A stretch of DNA of 64,000 bases, taken from Nymphaea colorata. Lineage: Eukaryota > Streptophyta > Magnoliopsida > Nymphaeales > Nymphaeaceae. The position numbers were made by a program, and so were the translations under genes. The stretch lies in assembly GCF_008831285.2 (NCBI RefSeq), contig NC_045147.1:7844334-7908333 (forward strand), written 5' to 3'. Shown piece by piece: positions 35,754 to 46,402 of the stretch. Below the pieces are notes generated by a model, which saw only the letters and a program-made list of their open reading frames with translations, had not been told where the DNA came from and searched no databases. Numbering within the stretch: the stretch's first letter is position 1; every line of letters starts with the position of its first letter.

Positions 35754-35772
35754 CTCATATATGACAACATTG

Positions 35773-35815
<43 letters not shown>

Positions 35816-36500
35816 GAACCATCAATCTAGCATTTATGTGTCAAATAGACAACTGATGTGTGCATATTAGACAGTCCAAATGCAATCTATTGTTGTTATT
35901 TTTAATTTTTTTCTCTATGACCATCCCTCCCACCACTATAGCACCACTAGGGGTGGCTGCCAGTGGCATCCCTGGATGGCGATGCCACTCCTGGTGGTGG
36001 AAGGGAGGGAGAGAGAGGAAGGAAGGGAGAACCCATCTTTTCCACTTGCCACCACCATCTATTGCCTCGTTGGTGGGGTCTAGGGGTAGAGGGAGGGGGT
36101 GGACCACCTAGGCCATGGCCCCACCCCATCTATTTGAAAAAAAAAATTTAAAAATTTTAGTCATGCAATGCATTTTTTAGATTCGGGTTTAGTTTGGCAC
36201 TACTCGGATTCAAGGTTAAACATGTTGCCAGTAAATTTTTTGACTTTTGTCACCAAAATCTTAAAAACCTTACTTATAAGTGGTGAAAAACCATGTCCCA
36301 ACCAAAGCCGTTGCTAATGTATCAGTTGCGGTACCTTTTATAGTGATAAACAACAAAATAAAATCCATCCAGCAACACTCGATGATTGGAAGATTTCAGT
36401 ATATAAATATATAAAGGAAGACTTTTACACTTAGCACATGAGTAAATTTTCGGACCAAACCCGAATCGATAATCTTCTCCATTCTTCATCGTGTAGCGGC
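35754..36500. other. Gap between element C and the host gene
   Basis: An (AT)n tract is at about 35776-35812. A GC-rich patch (35930-36120) has overlapping open frames on both strands with no recognisable product. The remainder is AT-rich without a supported gene. Confidence 0.5.
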
Positions 36501-36562
36501 CCCTTTCAGAAATGATTGGATTATTCAGACGGGCTTGTCCTCTGGATTTCAAAGGTAATAAT

Positions 36563-36571
36563 AGATATAAA
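36563..36571 (+). promoter_or_regulatory. Possible TATA-like element of the phosphoesterase gene
   Basis: GATATAAAA lies 178 bp upstream of the chosen start codon, followed by a GA-rich leader (36725-36748) of the kind common in plant 5' UTRs. Weak evidence: no transcript data are available here. Confidence 0.3.
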
Positions 36572-36748
36572 ACGGTGAAGACTAGAACAAGAATCCGTAT
36601 AAACGGCAACGCTAGAGCAGTTTCTTTGTGCCCTCGTATTCCTTCAATTCAATGTGACCGGACGACTTGCAAATCGTTGACGCTCCAGGAGGGTGCGCGT
36701 GGCCGCAGGGGTTTTAAGCAACAGTCGGAGAGAGGGGGAGAGAGAGAA

Positions 36749-36985
36749 ATGGGATTGGGGAGGTCCGTGGTGCAGCTCCTTTTCGTCCTAGTTCTGATCG
36801 TCTTCGAGGAGCGTGTGTCTCTGCCATCTTGCCACGATGTCCCCTCGAATTTGGACGGTGGCGACGGGCCTGGTGGCTACGGTGACGTGAAGGTGATGAT
36901 GGTGGCCAACCTCCTGCTGATGGGCTCCGACTCTGGCTATTTCGACGTCTACTTCCGTGATTCTTACATGGCCAAGTTCTTCAGA
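36749..36985 (+). CDS. Metallophosphoesterase 1-like protein, exon 1 (79 codons)
   Basis: The start ATG at 36749 follows a GA-rich leader and begins a hydrophobic segment (LLFVLVLIVF, residues 10-19), a signal peptide or membrane anchor. The in-frame upstream ATG at 36512 would add 79 low-complexity residues and is less likely. The domain starts at DVKVMMVANLLLMG (residues 46-59). The exon ends at TTCAGA with donor GTAAGA, phase 0. The alignment to the MPPE1/PGAP5-Ted1 family, which remodels GPI anchors in the ER/Golgi, continues without gap into exon 2. Where the family has the metal-binding D-x-H, this protein reads N-x-L. Confidence 0.75.
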
Positions 36986-37139
36986 GTAAGAAACTTCAGT
37001 TGATCCACTATCCTCCTTCTCCTTCTGTTTCTTAGCTTAATGTACTACTAGGGAAACTGGGGAGTAGTTGGCAATGATTTCATGCCCAAACTTATGGCAT
37101 TGTACTCTGCAATGGAAATTCTCAACTTGTCCTACTTTT

Positions 37140-37445
37140 TCTGCTTATCTAAAGATACCTATCAGAATCAGAGAGGGATTCCTAATATGTCCTGTACAAA
37201 CATTTGTTAAGGAGGAATTCCTAAGAGATCCTCCTCTTTTTTGGTAAATGGGTGCATCTAGAAACACCTCTTGAAAGGGGAGTGATTCCCAACTTATCGT
37301 TCTGTTTTTAAGTGGGGTGCGTCGTGAAGCTTCTCTTAAAATCCATAGAGTTTCCCAACATTTCATGTTCTTTTTGTCAATGGGTGCATCTGTAACACTT
37401 CTTGAAGTTGAAGTGAAATTCGTACGGTGTTCAGGCTTTCAGATA
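37140..37445. repeat. Diverged tandem repeats, unit about 75-80 bp
   Basis: The phrases ggtaaatgggtgcatctagaa, aagtggggtgcgtcgtgaag and gtcaatgggtgcatctgtaa, each followed by a cttcttgaa/cctcttgaaa-like tail and a gattccc/ttcccaac segment, mark three or four old copies at about 37165, 37237, 37310 and 37378. Confidence 0.5.
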
Positions 37446-37639
37446 TTTTCTGATTGAATGCGTCCAGAATACCTGTACAACATCATACTATACGCTCCGT
37501 TCATTTTTTTCGTGCTCTGTACAACATCATATTATAGGCTGTCTTCACTGTTAATTTCTCTTGATGTTCTCTCGATCCCATTTATCTTTATTATAGGAAT
37601 AGTTTTATTTATGCTTCCCATGAAGGATGGCCATTGAAA

Positions 37640-37970
37640 CTTCCTTTGCATGCGATCCTTGTAAGTGATGGATAAGATTTATACTCGTCTCAGTAATAAC
37701 AATATTATTTATATGGTATTTCCATGAGAACCAACAATTGTAAACAAGGAGTAATCTACTGGACGCCTCTTGTATGTCCTCTGAGAACTTTGGAGCCGTG
37801 CTCTTTATGCTTGCTTCTGTCCATATAATAACCTTTTAATTGAATACTTTTTCGAGAAGATTCTCCTCTGAGTATTCAACTGATTGCTCCATGTACACTT
37901 TCTTCATTGAGTTCTTCATATAAGAATGTGTTTTTGACATCCATTTGAAATAACTTCACACATTCGTCAT
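37640..37970 (-). pseudogene. Ty1/copia reverse transcriptase fragment
   Basis: On the minus strand, LFQMDVKNTFLYEELNEE matches the copia RT motif QLDVKNAFLHGDL. The next part is scrambled and stops. It is a short relic not attached to the complete copia elements further right. Confidence 0.6.
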
Positions 37971-38199
37971 AGCCAGAGATGGACTGGGCGAATGGTTTCA
38001 GTTTCTCCATTTTTTATCACTGGGTTAATGCTTCTATCATAGTCCTGTCCACACTCTTGGGCATATAGGCTCCCTGCCGCTTCATATATATAATATATGA
38101 TATCCCCTTTGATTCCCACACAGCAGTAACTCTTGTTCTAATGAGGCATGAGAACCACTGACTCACTTCTCGAGTCTTGATATAAACTATACAATTAAA

Positions 38200-41044
38200 A
38201 GTGCCTTGTAGCAACTGTTAGCTTCTTCATAAGTTGACGGCAGGCATTCAGATATCCTCCACAGCTTCCACCTTCCTCCAGGTTCTACCGAAAGTCTATG
38301 GGAAGTGCTTGATCCCGAACGAAAGCTGATTTCGTATGGTGAAAGGCAAGCCCATTTACTTCGCTTAATTTCCCACCCCTATGAAGCTCGTTTATTAGTA
38401 AGAAAACCATGAGTCACATCCTGATTTCTGGTTCCCTTTTCAAACTTCGCTGCCAAGGAAAAATTGTCAGTCCACCGCCTCACCACCAACAGGGCAGCCT
38501 TTGATAAGTGACTTTATTGCCTGTTCATTAACTAGGATACATGCTAGTACATCCAAAGTACATGAACTCTTACCAACAAGTAATGGGTTTAGTTGCCCCT
38601 CCACATCCAGGAGCCCAATAATAATTGCAGCAGCAGACATGGAGCTAACAGTGATGTGCGCGTGTGTCATTATGAAGTCCTCCCAAGCATCATTAACAGA
38701 ATGTTCAGCCGCTGGAGCAGCCCACTTAATAGTTGATTTCAAATCCAAAAGGAGACTAGAAGGGTTTGTGTCCCCATTTATATTTTCAATTTTAACTGGT
38801 AGTTGCTGCACTTCAACAGGTAAGTAACTGGAAGTCGTATCATCAAACACTGAACTTCCAACCCAATTAACACTCAATGCTGAATCATTCTCTCCCCCTC
38901 AACACAAACTCCTGCATTACCTGCTCTCCAATTTATACCTCTATCCAAGGAATTCATTCCAACACTACACAAGTCAGCACCACTTTTATCCATCTTGTAA
39001 GTCAGTTTAGTAGGGACAAAAGGAAATAGAATACAATATGAAACTGCAATAGCTACAATGTCCTTACTGTTCCACATAGGTTCAGAGGTGAAGGATGAGA
39101 TACCTCTTGCAATATGTGCCTTCCTTATGGAACCTATTCCAATTGTCGCCTCTGAAACCACGCCATTCCCATAGTCATTTGGTGATGATCGCCAAAGAGA
39201 TCAGTTACGTTTCCTATTGGAAACACTGCCTAGGTTGAGTTGCTTCCCAAGGATTTGTTGCCCTCGTCCCTTGGCTTCTTAGGCCCTTTGATGTTAATGT
39301 CATGTACTGCACATGATCATTATTTGCTTTGCCATTCTTCCTTGAATTGACCATACTAGCATCCCATCTTTTGAAACCACGCATGGTTGAAAGGTCACAC
39401 GCAGCAATATTTAATGCCGACCCTAGTAGCCAGGCAACAACGAACTTCCTTCTGTCTGAAATATTGAAGATATTCCTTAGGCTTTGACAAAAATTAGTTG
39501 AAAGCTTCTTCAAGACAGGAGGCCAGCACACCAGTAGATGTTTAAGGACTTGTTGAAATTCTATAGAGCTGGGGATGGAGTTCTTGTATGTAAACCCTTG
39601 ATTGCAGATCATGAATCTTCATCAGTCTTCCTGAATCGGTTGAACTAGACCTTTAACGGTAGTGCATAGGAAGTGGCTTCAGGTTGAAGGCCCTTGCACA
39701 TGCTCTTCTAACCCACACTCCTGTTCTTTCAAGGCCTCATCCATATATCTCACATCCCCTTTGAAAATGTAAGAGCTTTTTCCCTAGTTCCTTTGCATGA
39801 TCATTTTGCTGTGGTTCCTCAACAACTTTGATTTCCCTTTTACAATTGCTTGACCATGCCAATTACCCAAATCGTTGGATCAGCCTGTCGTAACATCTTA
39901 AGATATTGACACACTACCATAATAATATCAAATGCATCCTTCATAATAGAACCTACAAGATTGATAGAAAGAAAAGATGTGTGACCAATGGGTAAACAAA
40001 ACCATCTCTTATCAGTCGTCCTACCTGATTATGAAGATGCCTCCCACCTCACTCCTACCAAAAACGTCATTGAATATTTGGCGCAACTGCAATATCCCCT
40101 TTGTTTTAGGATGCATCACTTTGATAAACAGTAACTCGTCTTTTAGATTGTTGTAAAACCCATCACTTCCCTTTCTTGGTGCTAATGCTTCTTTGCTCGA
40201 TGAGATTCATCCAGCCTCTTTCTGTTCTTCAATACTGATTTCCATACGAGGCCATAGTTTTTCTCCTTCACTTCTTCAGTGGTGAATTCCTTACCGGAGT
40301 AGGTCAACGTGGGGTACAGCTCAGCAGCATTGGATAAGCCGTTGTGCTCCTTGTCAAAGACGTAGGAGTTCTCTTTCCCATCAGCATCGACCCCATTGAT
40401 CAAGTTTTGTCGTGCTGCCTTTTTGGGGTACCGCTCCTGCTCCTGATTACTGATATAACCAACTTCCCCTCCATCAAATAGGCATAAGGTCTCTTTAATG
40501 TCAGACATCTGGTCACTGAGGTGCTAATCAATCATACCAATTTCAAGCGGTGGTGGAAGGTCTGCAGTTTGCTGCTGCTCATTCATCGTGCTGAGCAATC
40601 CATCCAACAATTTGGTAAGGGCTTGTTGCCTCACTTGTATGGTAGGGTTTGGCATCGCCTGGGCTCAACAAGGTCCAGGGAATTGCAGTCAACTTCCAAC
40701 ACTTCCTGGAATTACACCAGGCCACCAATTGTCATAGTCCAGCCTTCGAAACTCTTCAGCCAACTCCATTGGCAATGACTCTTCTCTGGGCCAAACTGGC
40801 CAAACAGTGACTCCCTTTAGAACTTCTGATAACACAACTTCTGATAACGCTCTTTGCCCAAGAAGAGGAAGAACCGCCACAGGAGCCATAGCCCAAAATT
40901 TGCAAGGTTGCAGATGTAGTCATCATATTCCTTAGGCCGATTAGGGCTCCAAGATTTAGGACTAGGCATGCCCATACACCTCAATCCCCATTTGCAGTAG
41001 CAAATAGCCATTGGGAATTTTGTCTGATGGCTGAAGCGGCCCAT
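38200..41044 (-). pseudogene. Unidentified gene-like relic, frameshifted and without evident introns
   Basis: A chain of minus-strand segments reads like one protein: YDDYICNLANFGLWLLWRFF (about 40930), then after a one-base shift at 40818 VLKGVTVWPVWPREESLPME, EFRRLDYDNWWPGVIPGSVG, then QMSDIKETLCLFDGGEVGYI (40510) with 108 open codons, and later DAWEDFIMTHAHITVSSMSA within a 136-codon frame (38877-38467). I do not recognise the family. Residue composition and length are host-protein-like. No consensus splice sites separate the segments, so it looks like a decayed retrocopy or captured cDNA. Confidence 0.45.
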
Positions 41045-41099
41045 AGATGATTTTCAACTGTGACATCCAGCTGATTTATGGCTAAAATTGATGAACGCT

Positions 41100-41111
41100 G
41101 CTCTCATACCA
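41100..41111 (-). other. Primer-binding-like site upstream of the gene-like relic
   Basis: On the minus strand the sequence is TGGTATGAGAGC, one mismatch from the tRNA-iMet site TGGTATCAGAGC. It lies about 55 bp before the first minus-strand frame of the relic. A matching pair of LTRs was not found. Confidence 0.35.
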
Positions 41112-41595
41112 GCTGGTAGTGATGGCTACCTATAAAGGATAACCAACACACTCAACACACCCAACCCTAATCCCAACTCCCAACTAGGGTTCCTCCCTCC
41201 CAGAGGGCCAAGGACACTCTAGACATGCGATGATTTCTCTCCCATATGGATTCGACCCTATTTACAATCAATTATTAGGTCTGTCCCCAGACCTGCCTCA
41301 CAATCTAAGACCCGGTCACTATCACATAGTCATCCTAGGCACTAGTCAACCTACTAACCACTGGATAATAGTCGGTTAGGTTCACAATGAGGTCTAGTCG
41401 TTGACAGACTAGTACCTAAAAGTGAGATATTTTGAAAAAAATTATGTTTTGGACCATTAAATGTATACTTTTACTAACTTTCCTTCAACCTATCGTTAAC
41501 CTCTGTTTATTTTCTTTCCTTCAACCTACGTCCAACCACTAATTTGTGTTATTTTTTCTCTCTCATAAGATATTTGTGCTGCAGGTACTCTGAAT
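41112..41595. other. Non-coding stretch that could hold a decayed LTR
   Basis: If the site at 41100 is a primer site, an LTR would lie here on the minus strand. The sequence contains no open frame and no second copy in the window. Confidence 0.3.
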
Positions 41596-41627
41596 ATATA
41601 TATATACACACACACACATATATGCAT

Positions 41628-41667
<40 letters not shown>

Positions 41668-41668
41668 G

Positions 41669-41709
<41 letters not shown>

Positions 41710-41745
41710 AAGAGAATGCATGTATGTGTGTTTATATATATATTT
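41596..41745. repeat. Mirror-ordered microsatellite palindrome
   Basis: The order is (TA)n (CA)n tatatgcatt (CT)n (TA)n then (TA)n (GA)n aatgcatgtatgtgtg tttatata. The right half is the reverse complement of the left half apart from a few bases, so the whole can fold into a hairpin of about 70 bp per arm. Confidence 0.7.
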
Positions 41746-41954
41746 CTGCATGTATGTGCATTTTACATACATAAGCTACATGATAATATCGAGTGGTGCT
41801 ATATTTAATCGGTGAACTATGGTTGATGTGATTCAAAACAATATTTTATCTATTTTACTACTTTTTTCACTTTAAGTTTTGTGTCTATGTGCTTCCTTGC
41901 TAGTTTAATTTGTCAACTGACTTTGATTGACTCAAACCTAGGGCCTTGAATACA

Positions 41955-41996
41955 AATAAATAAATAAATAAATAAATAAATAAATACACACACACA
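41955..41996. repeat. (AAAT)n and (CA)n microsatellite
   Basis: Ten or so aaat repeats followed by cacacaca, directly beside the left end of the MITE at 41997. Confidence 0.8.
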
Positions 41997-42338
41997 CTAT
42001 GTCATATGATTGCGCCTGCTGGTGCAGATGCGGATGCGGTAATTTTTGAAAAAAATTAGGTGCAGGTGTGGCAAATGATGTATATATGTGTGTGTATATA
42101 TAATTATATATACATATATCATTTGTTATGTAATTATTTAACTGTTTAGTAGCCTTATTTATCTATATTTACATGTAAACTTTTTGTATTAAAACTAGTT
42201 TAGCTATGTGCACATGTGAAGTGGTCAGTTTTGGTCTAGCTGGGCTGATCGAACTGGATGTGCTATATCAAAGAAACACCAACTTCGACACAAGTGCGAT
42301 AAGGGTGCAGCAGCCATTTAGGAGCACCCATGTGACAG
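41997..42338 (+). mobile_element. MITE copy 1, hAT-like family (342 bp)
   Basis: The left end CTATGTCATATGATTGCGCC and the right end, read inward, CTGTCACATGGGTGCTCC match the two different ends of the copy at 62313-62728. The interior shares ttttgaaaaaaattaggtg with tttcaaaaaacttgggtg of the copy at 42869. Flanks are simple repeats, so no target duplication can be read. Confidence 0.6.
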
Positions 42339-42344
42339 TGTGTG

Positions 42345-42354
42345 TGTGTGTGTC

Positions 42355-42397
<43 letters not shown>

Positions 42398-42405
42398 TTA
42401 TTTAT
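42345..42405. repeat. (TG)n(TA)n microsatellite
   Basis: Alternating tg then ta runs immediately after the MITE, followed by ttta repeats. Confidence 0.85.
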
Positions 42406-42860
42406 TTTTGGGTTTTTGTTGGTGGAGTTTTTCTATGGTATTTTTCGGCAAAGTTGTTTTTTTGAGAAAAATCTCAGGAAAATCTTGGCATTCTTTAAAT
42501 AAGAAAATTTCTAAAAATTAGGTAAAAGTAAGAGAAATGAGAAACTAATAAAAAGACATTAGAAAATAACTAGATAATGCTAACATAATGAAGTGCTTGA
42601 TAATAGTCACAGAAAACGTGTTTTTAAAAAAAAATGAAAAAAACGTGATAAATTAATTAGCTGTTTAAAACTAAAAAAAAAGCATTTTTTTTTTTTGAAA
42701 AAAACGTTAAAAACGAATAACGCGTTTTGAAGTCATTTTTTTCACGTTTTTTTTTTCAGTTTTTTCATTTTCTTCAGTTTTTTAATGTCAAACAGTTTTT
42801 TTCATTTTCTATTTTTTATTTGTTGCAAATCTACTTATCTTTTGATGTTTGTGTTATTAG
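42406..42860. other. AT-rich intronic DNA
   Basis: Poly-A and poly-T runs and no supported frame. Confidence 0.5.
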
Positions 42861-43251
42861 TTTCTCACCTATGTCACATAGGTACGGGTACGGGTGCCGG
42901 TGCGGGTACTGACCATTTTCAAAAAACTTGGGTGCAGGGGTATGGCCGTATATATATATAAACAATAAGAAATACTTAGAAAAATATGTATCAAAATTAA
43001 GAATATAATCAACATAAACAAATAAATAACATAGAAAATATATATCAAGTTATCAACGGCTTTTGCAGTAGTGTGTTTAAGAAACCTATGAAAAACTTTA
43101 AACATATGGACAACCAAGCAACCCCCTAGTCAAATATGAACATCAATCAATTTTCACATCTAAAGAATATAATACAAAGTAAGGTGGAAGAAATTAACTC
43201 AAAGTAAAACTAAGCAGTTTTGATCTATAGGTACCCAAGTGTCAAAGTACC

Positions 43252-43284
43252 TGTTACGTGCAGCCAAGGGAGAGGAGAGAAGAG

Positions 43285-43327
<43 letters not shown>

Positions 43328-43490
43328 TTTCTATTGTATTGACTAAAGCTGCCCTAATCTCATGTTAAATGAGAATTAGGGTAAAGTAACAAATTACCAA
43401 AGAGGTCCATTAATAAAACCCTTATTTATAATGAGTTGTTCCTAAACTCTTAAATATTCAAAAATACCACCTAACACATATTATTCAACA
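43252..43490 (-). mobile_element. 3' LTR of copia E1
   Basis: 239 bp, includes a (GA)n tract at about 43291-43326. The identical order in the other LTR shows the repeat was present at insertion. Confidence 0.9.
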
Positions 43491-43497
43491 CTCTCCC

Positions 43498-45000
43498 TCA
43501 AGCTGGAGAATAGATGTTAATCATGCTTAGCTTGTCACAACATCTAGAAAATTTTGCAATAGGCAAGGCTTTGGTGAAGATATCAGCGGCTTGACCTTCA
43601 GAGGCTACATGTATAGTTGAGATAATTCTCTCTTGAACCATATCGCGAATAGAGTGGCAATCTACTTCGATGTGCTTTGTCTTCTCATGAAATACTGGAT
43701 TATTAGCAATATAGGTAGCCGCTTTGTTATCACAAAACATCTTCATAGGAGTAGAAGTTGGAATACCGAGACTCTCAAGTAAGGATCTAGACCATGTCAT
43801 TTCAGCAGCCGTTTGAGCCATAGCACGATATTCTGCACTTGATCTAGAAACAACATTTTGTTTCTTACTTCTCCAAGAGATGAGATTTTCTCCCACAAAC
43901 ACACAAAACCCTGTGATGGACTTCCTATCATCAATTGAGCCTACATAATCTGCGTCTAAGCTTTGACATCAAGAGATATACCCTTTTTAAAGAAAAGTCC
44001 TTTGCCAGGGGAGGACTTCAAGTACTTGACAATCAACATAGCTGCATCCCAATGTGATTTTCTTGGTTTTTCCATGAATTGACTTAATTTTCCCACAGCA
44101 AAACTAATGTCTGGTCGAGTTACTGTCACATAGAGAAGCTTACCAATCAATGATTTGTATGCATGAGAAGCTACCTCTTCCGATTCATCATCAAATAGGT
44201 GTACCCGTGGGTTCATAGGAAGAGTTGCAGGTTTAGCTCCCAGCATCCCTGTGTCCTGTAACAGATCAAGAACATACTTCCTTTGTGATAACACCACTCC
44301 TTCCTTACTACGAGCAACTTCAATGCCAAGGAAGTATCATAGCTGGCCAAGATCTTTGGTAACAAAGTGTTGTTGTAGAAATTTCTTTGTATGAGCTACC
44401 TCCTGCTCACATTCACCTGTCAACACAATATCATCAACATACACCACTAACACCACAGTACCTCTAGATCCTTACTTGATGAATAATGAATGGTCCAGCT
44501 GAGATCTCTTGAAACCACATTTTAATAAAACTTCTGAAAATTTATTAACCAAGCACGAGGACTTTGTTTCAAGCCATATATAGCTTTCTTTAGCTTGCAC
44601 ACTTTACCACACTCCCCCTGATGTTCAAAACCAGGAGGCTGCTGCATATACACGGTCTCATCAAGATCTCCATATAAGAAGACATTTTTGACATCCAGCT
44701 GATATAAGGGCCAATCATAATGTACTGCAACAGAGACAATAAGACGTATGGTGCCCATCCTCGCCACAGGAGAAAAAGTCTCAAAGAAATTCACCCCATA
44801 GGTTTGGGTATAACCTTTTGCTACAAGACGAGCTTTATAGCGCTCCACTGAGCCATCAGATAGGTACTTGATGGTAAATACCCATTTGGAGCCCACAACT
44901 TCACAACCAGATGGAGGTCAACTAATTCCCATGTGCCCCTTTGCATTAGAGTCTCCATTTCATCCTGCATAGCCTACCGCCACTTAGGATCAAGTAACGC
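43498..45000 (-). pseudogene. Reverse transcriptase and RNase H of copia E1
   Basis: RT begins with [20 protein letters not shown] and [20 protein letters not shown]. The frame breaks at about 44520 and resumes with VVYVDDIVLTGE (catalytic DD, about 44440). SLIGKLLYVTVTRPDISFAV follows. RNase H has FCVFVGENLISWRSKKQNVV and DNKAATYIANNPVFHEKTKH. The motif normally SSAE-x-EYRA reads SSAEYRA, a two-residue loss that touches a catalytic glutamate. Confidence 0.85.
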
Positions 45001-45204
45001 AAGTTGGTGGCTGGAGGGAATAGAATGTACTGACAATGCTGACACAAATTTCTGTAGACGCCCACCAATACCAGTAGTAGAAACAAACTGAGATATAGGA
45101 TGAAGAGTACATTGTCTTTTGCCTTTGCGTAAAGCAATGGGTAAGTCCAAAGACATGTCAGGAGCATCCTGGGCAGGGGTAGTAACATCAGAAATACTTA
45201 CATC

Positions 45205-46330
45205 CTAAGAAGCGACTGGTGGACAATCTTGAGCAGGAGTGTGTCGGCGAGTGTAGACCAGTGGAGGATCATGGAATCTGTTGGCACTTGGAAATGAATC
45301 ATAAGGAATAGACTGCAGGGGAACCGGTGGGATAGGTAAAGGCATAGACGATGACCTGTCGGATACTGATGGAGTAGAGTGAAAATAAGGACTTGACTCA
45401 AAGAATGTAACATCCGCACTGATGTACTGCTTATGAGTGTGGGAGTCAAAACAGATATAACCCTTTTGGTGTTTTGGATAACCAATGAAAATGCATTTAA
45501 TTGATTGTGCACCAAGTTTGTCTTTATTAGGACCAAAGATGTGAACAAAGCAAGTGCACCCTAAGACTTTGGGTGGAAGGGAAAACAGGGGTCTATCTGG
45601 ATAGAGAACTTGAATGGGAATTTGATTGCCAATAGACAAGGATGGAAGATGGTTAATTAGGTAACATGCAGTGAGTATGACATCGCCCCAAAATTGCACC
45701 GGAACACAACTATGTATCATGAGAGTGCGAGCCATGTCAAGTAGCTGACGATGTTTACGTTCGGCAACACCATTTTGTTGAGAAGTGTGGGGGCAAGTGA
45801 ATTGAGGACATATTCCACATTTAGTGTAAAACTGTAGTAGGGTATTGGATTTGAACTCACAAGCATTATCAGTGCGAATGTTTTTGACAATGGAATCAAA
45901 CTGAGTCTTTATTTCAATAATGAAATTTTGAAGAATACAAATAACTTCAGACCTCTCTTTTAACAAGAACACCCAACTAAGACGAGAAAAATCATCAATA
46001 ATAACAATGTAATACCTAAATTTGGCCCGGCTTACAACCCGGCTAGCCCCCAAACATCAACATGAATAAGATCAAAAACTGCATGACTCGACGCACTACT
46101 GCTGGAAGGAAAACTACTTCTAGTGTGTTTGGCCAATTGACAGGCCTCACACTGGAATGACTCAGACACAGAAATATTAGGGAGAACACCACGAAGCTTG
46201 GATAATGAAGGATGGCCTAGTCGGAGATGCCACTGATATGGAGTTGGCTTAGATAGAGCCATAGATGCCACGCCCTCCACTGGTTCCGACAGTAGGTAAA
46301 CTCCCTTCTACTCATGGCCGCCACCAATCG
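45205..46330 (-). pseudogene. Integrase of copia E1
   Basis: The zinc-binding GAG pre-integrase part (YQWHLRLGHPSLSKLRGVLP, CEACQLAKH) is in the frame 46280-46032. The catalytic core is in 46053-45205: YYIVIIDDFSRLSWVFLL, RTDNACEFKS and CPHTSQQNGVAERKHRQLLD give D, D and E. A frame break at about 46040 separates the two. The tail holds IFIGYPKHQKGYICFD and ISADVTFFE, typical of copia integrases. Confidence 0.85.
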
Positions 46331-46402
46331 TCTTCCCATTTTGCAAGTCTTGAAAAACACATGAACCAAGATCAAATATGGCTCTACAACGCAAATCTTT
46401 CG

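Noticed and set aside
35860-36151. Overlapping open frames on both strands in a GC-rich patch upstream of the phosphoesterase gene
   Set aside because: The products are low-complexity (G, P, R, S rich), conflict with each other, and match no domain. Composition explains the lack of stops.
36200-36345. CACTA-type transposon end (plus strand ends CCTTTTATAGTG)
   Set aside because: Only one end-like sequence was seen, with no opposite CACTA end, no 3-bp target duplication and no transposase.
36512-36748. In-frame extension of the phosphoesterase start to 36512
   Set aside because: The extra 79 residues are basic and unordered, would bury the hydrophobic signal segment, and overlap the TATA-like element and GA-rich leader.
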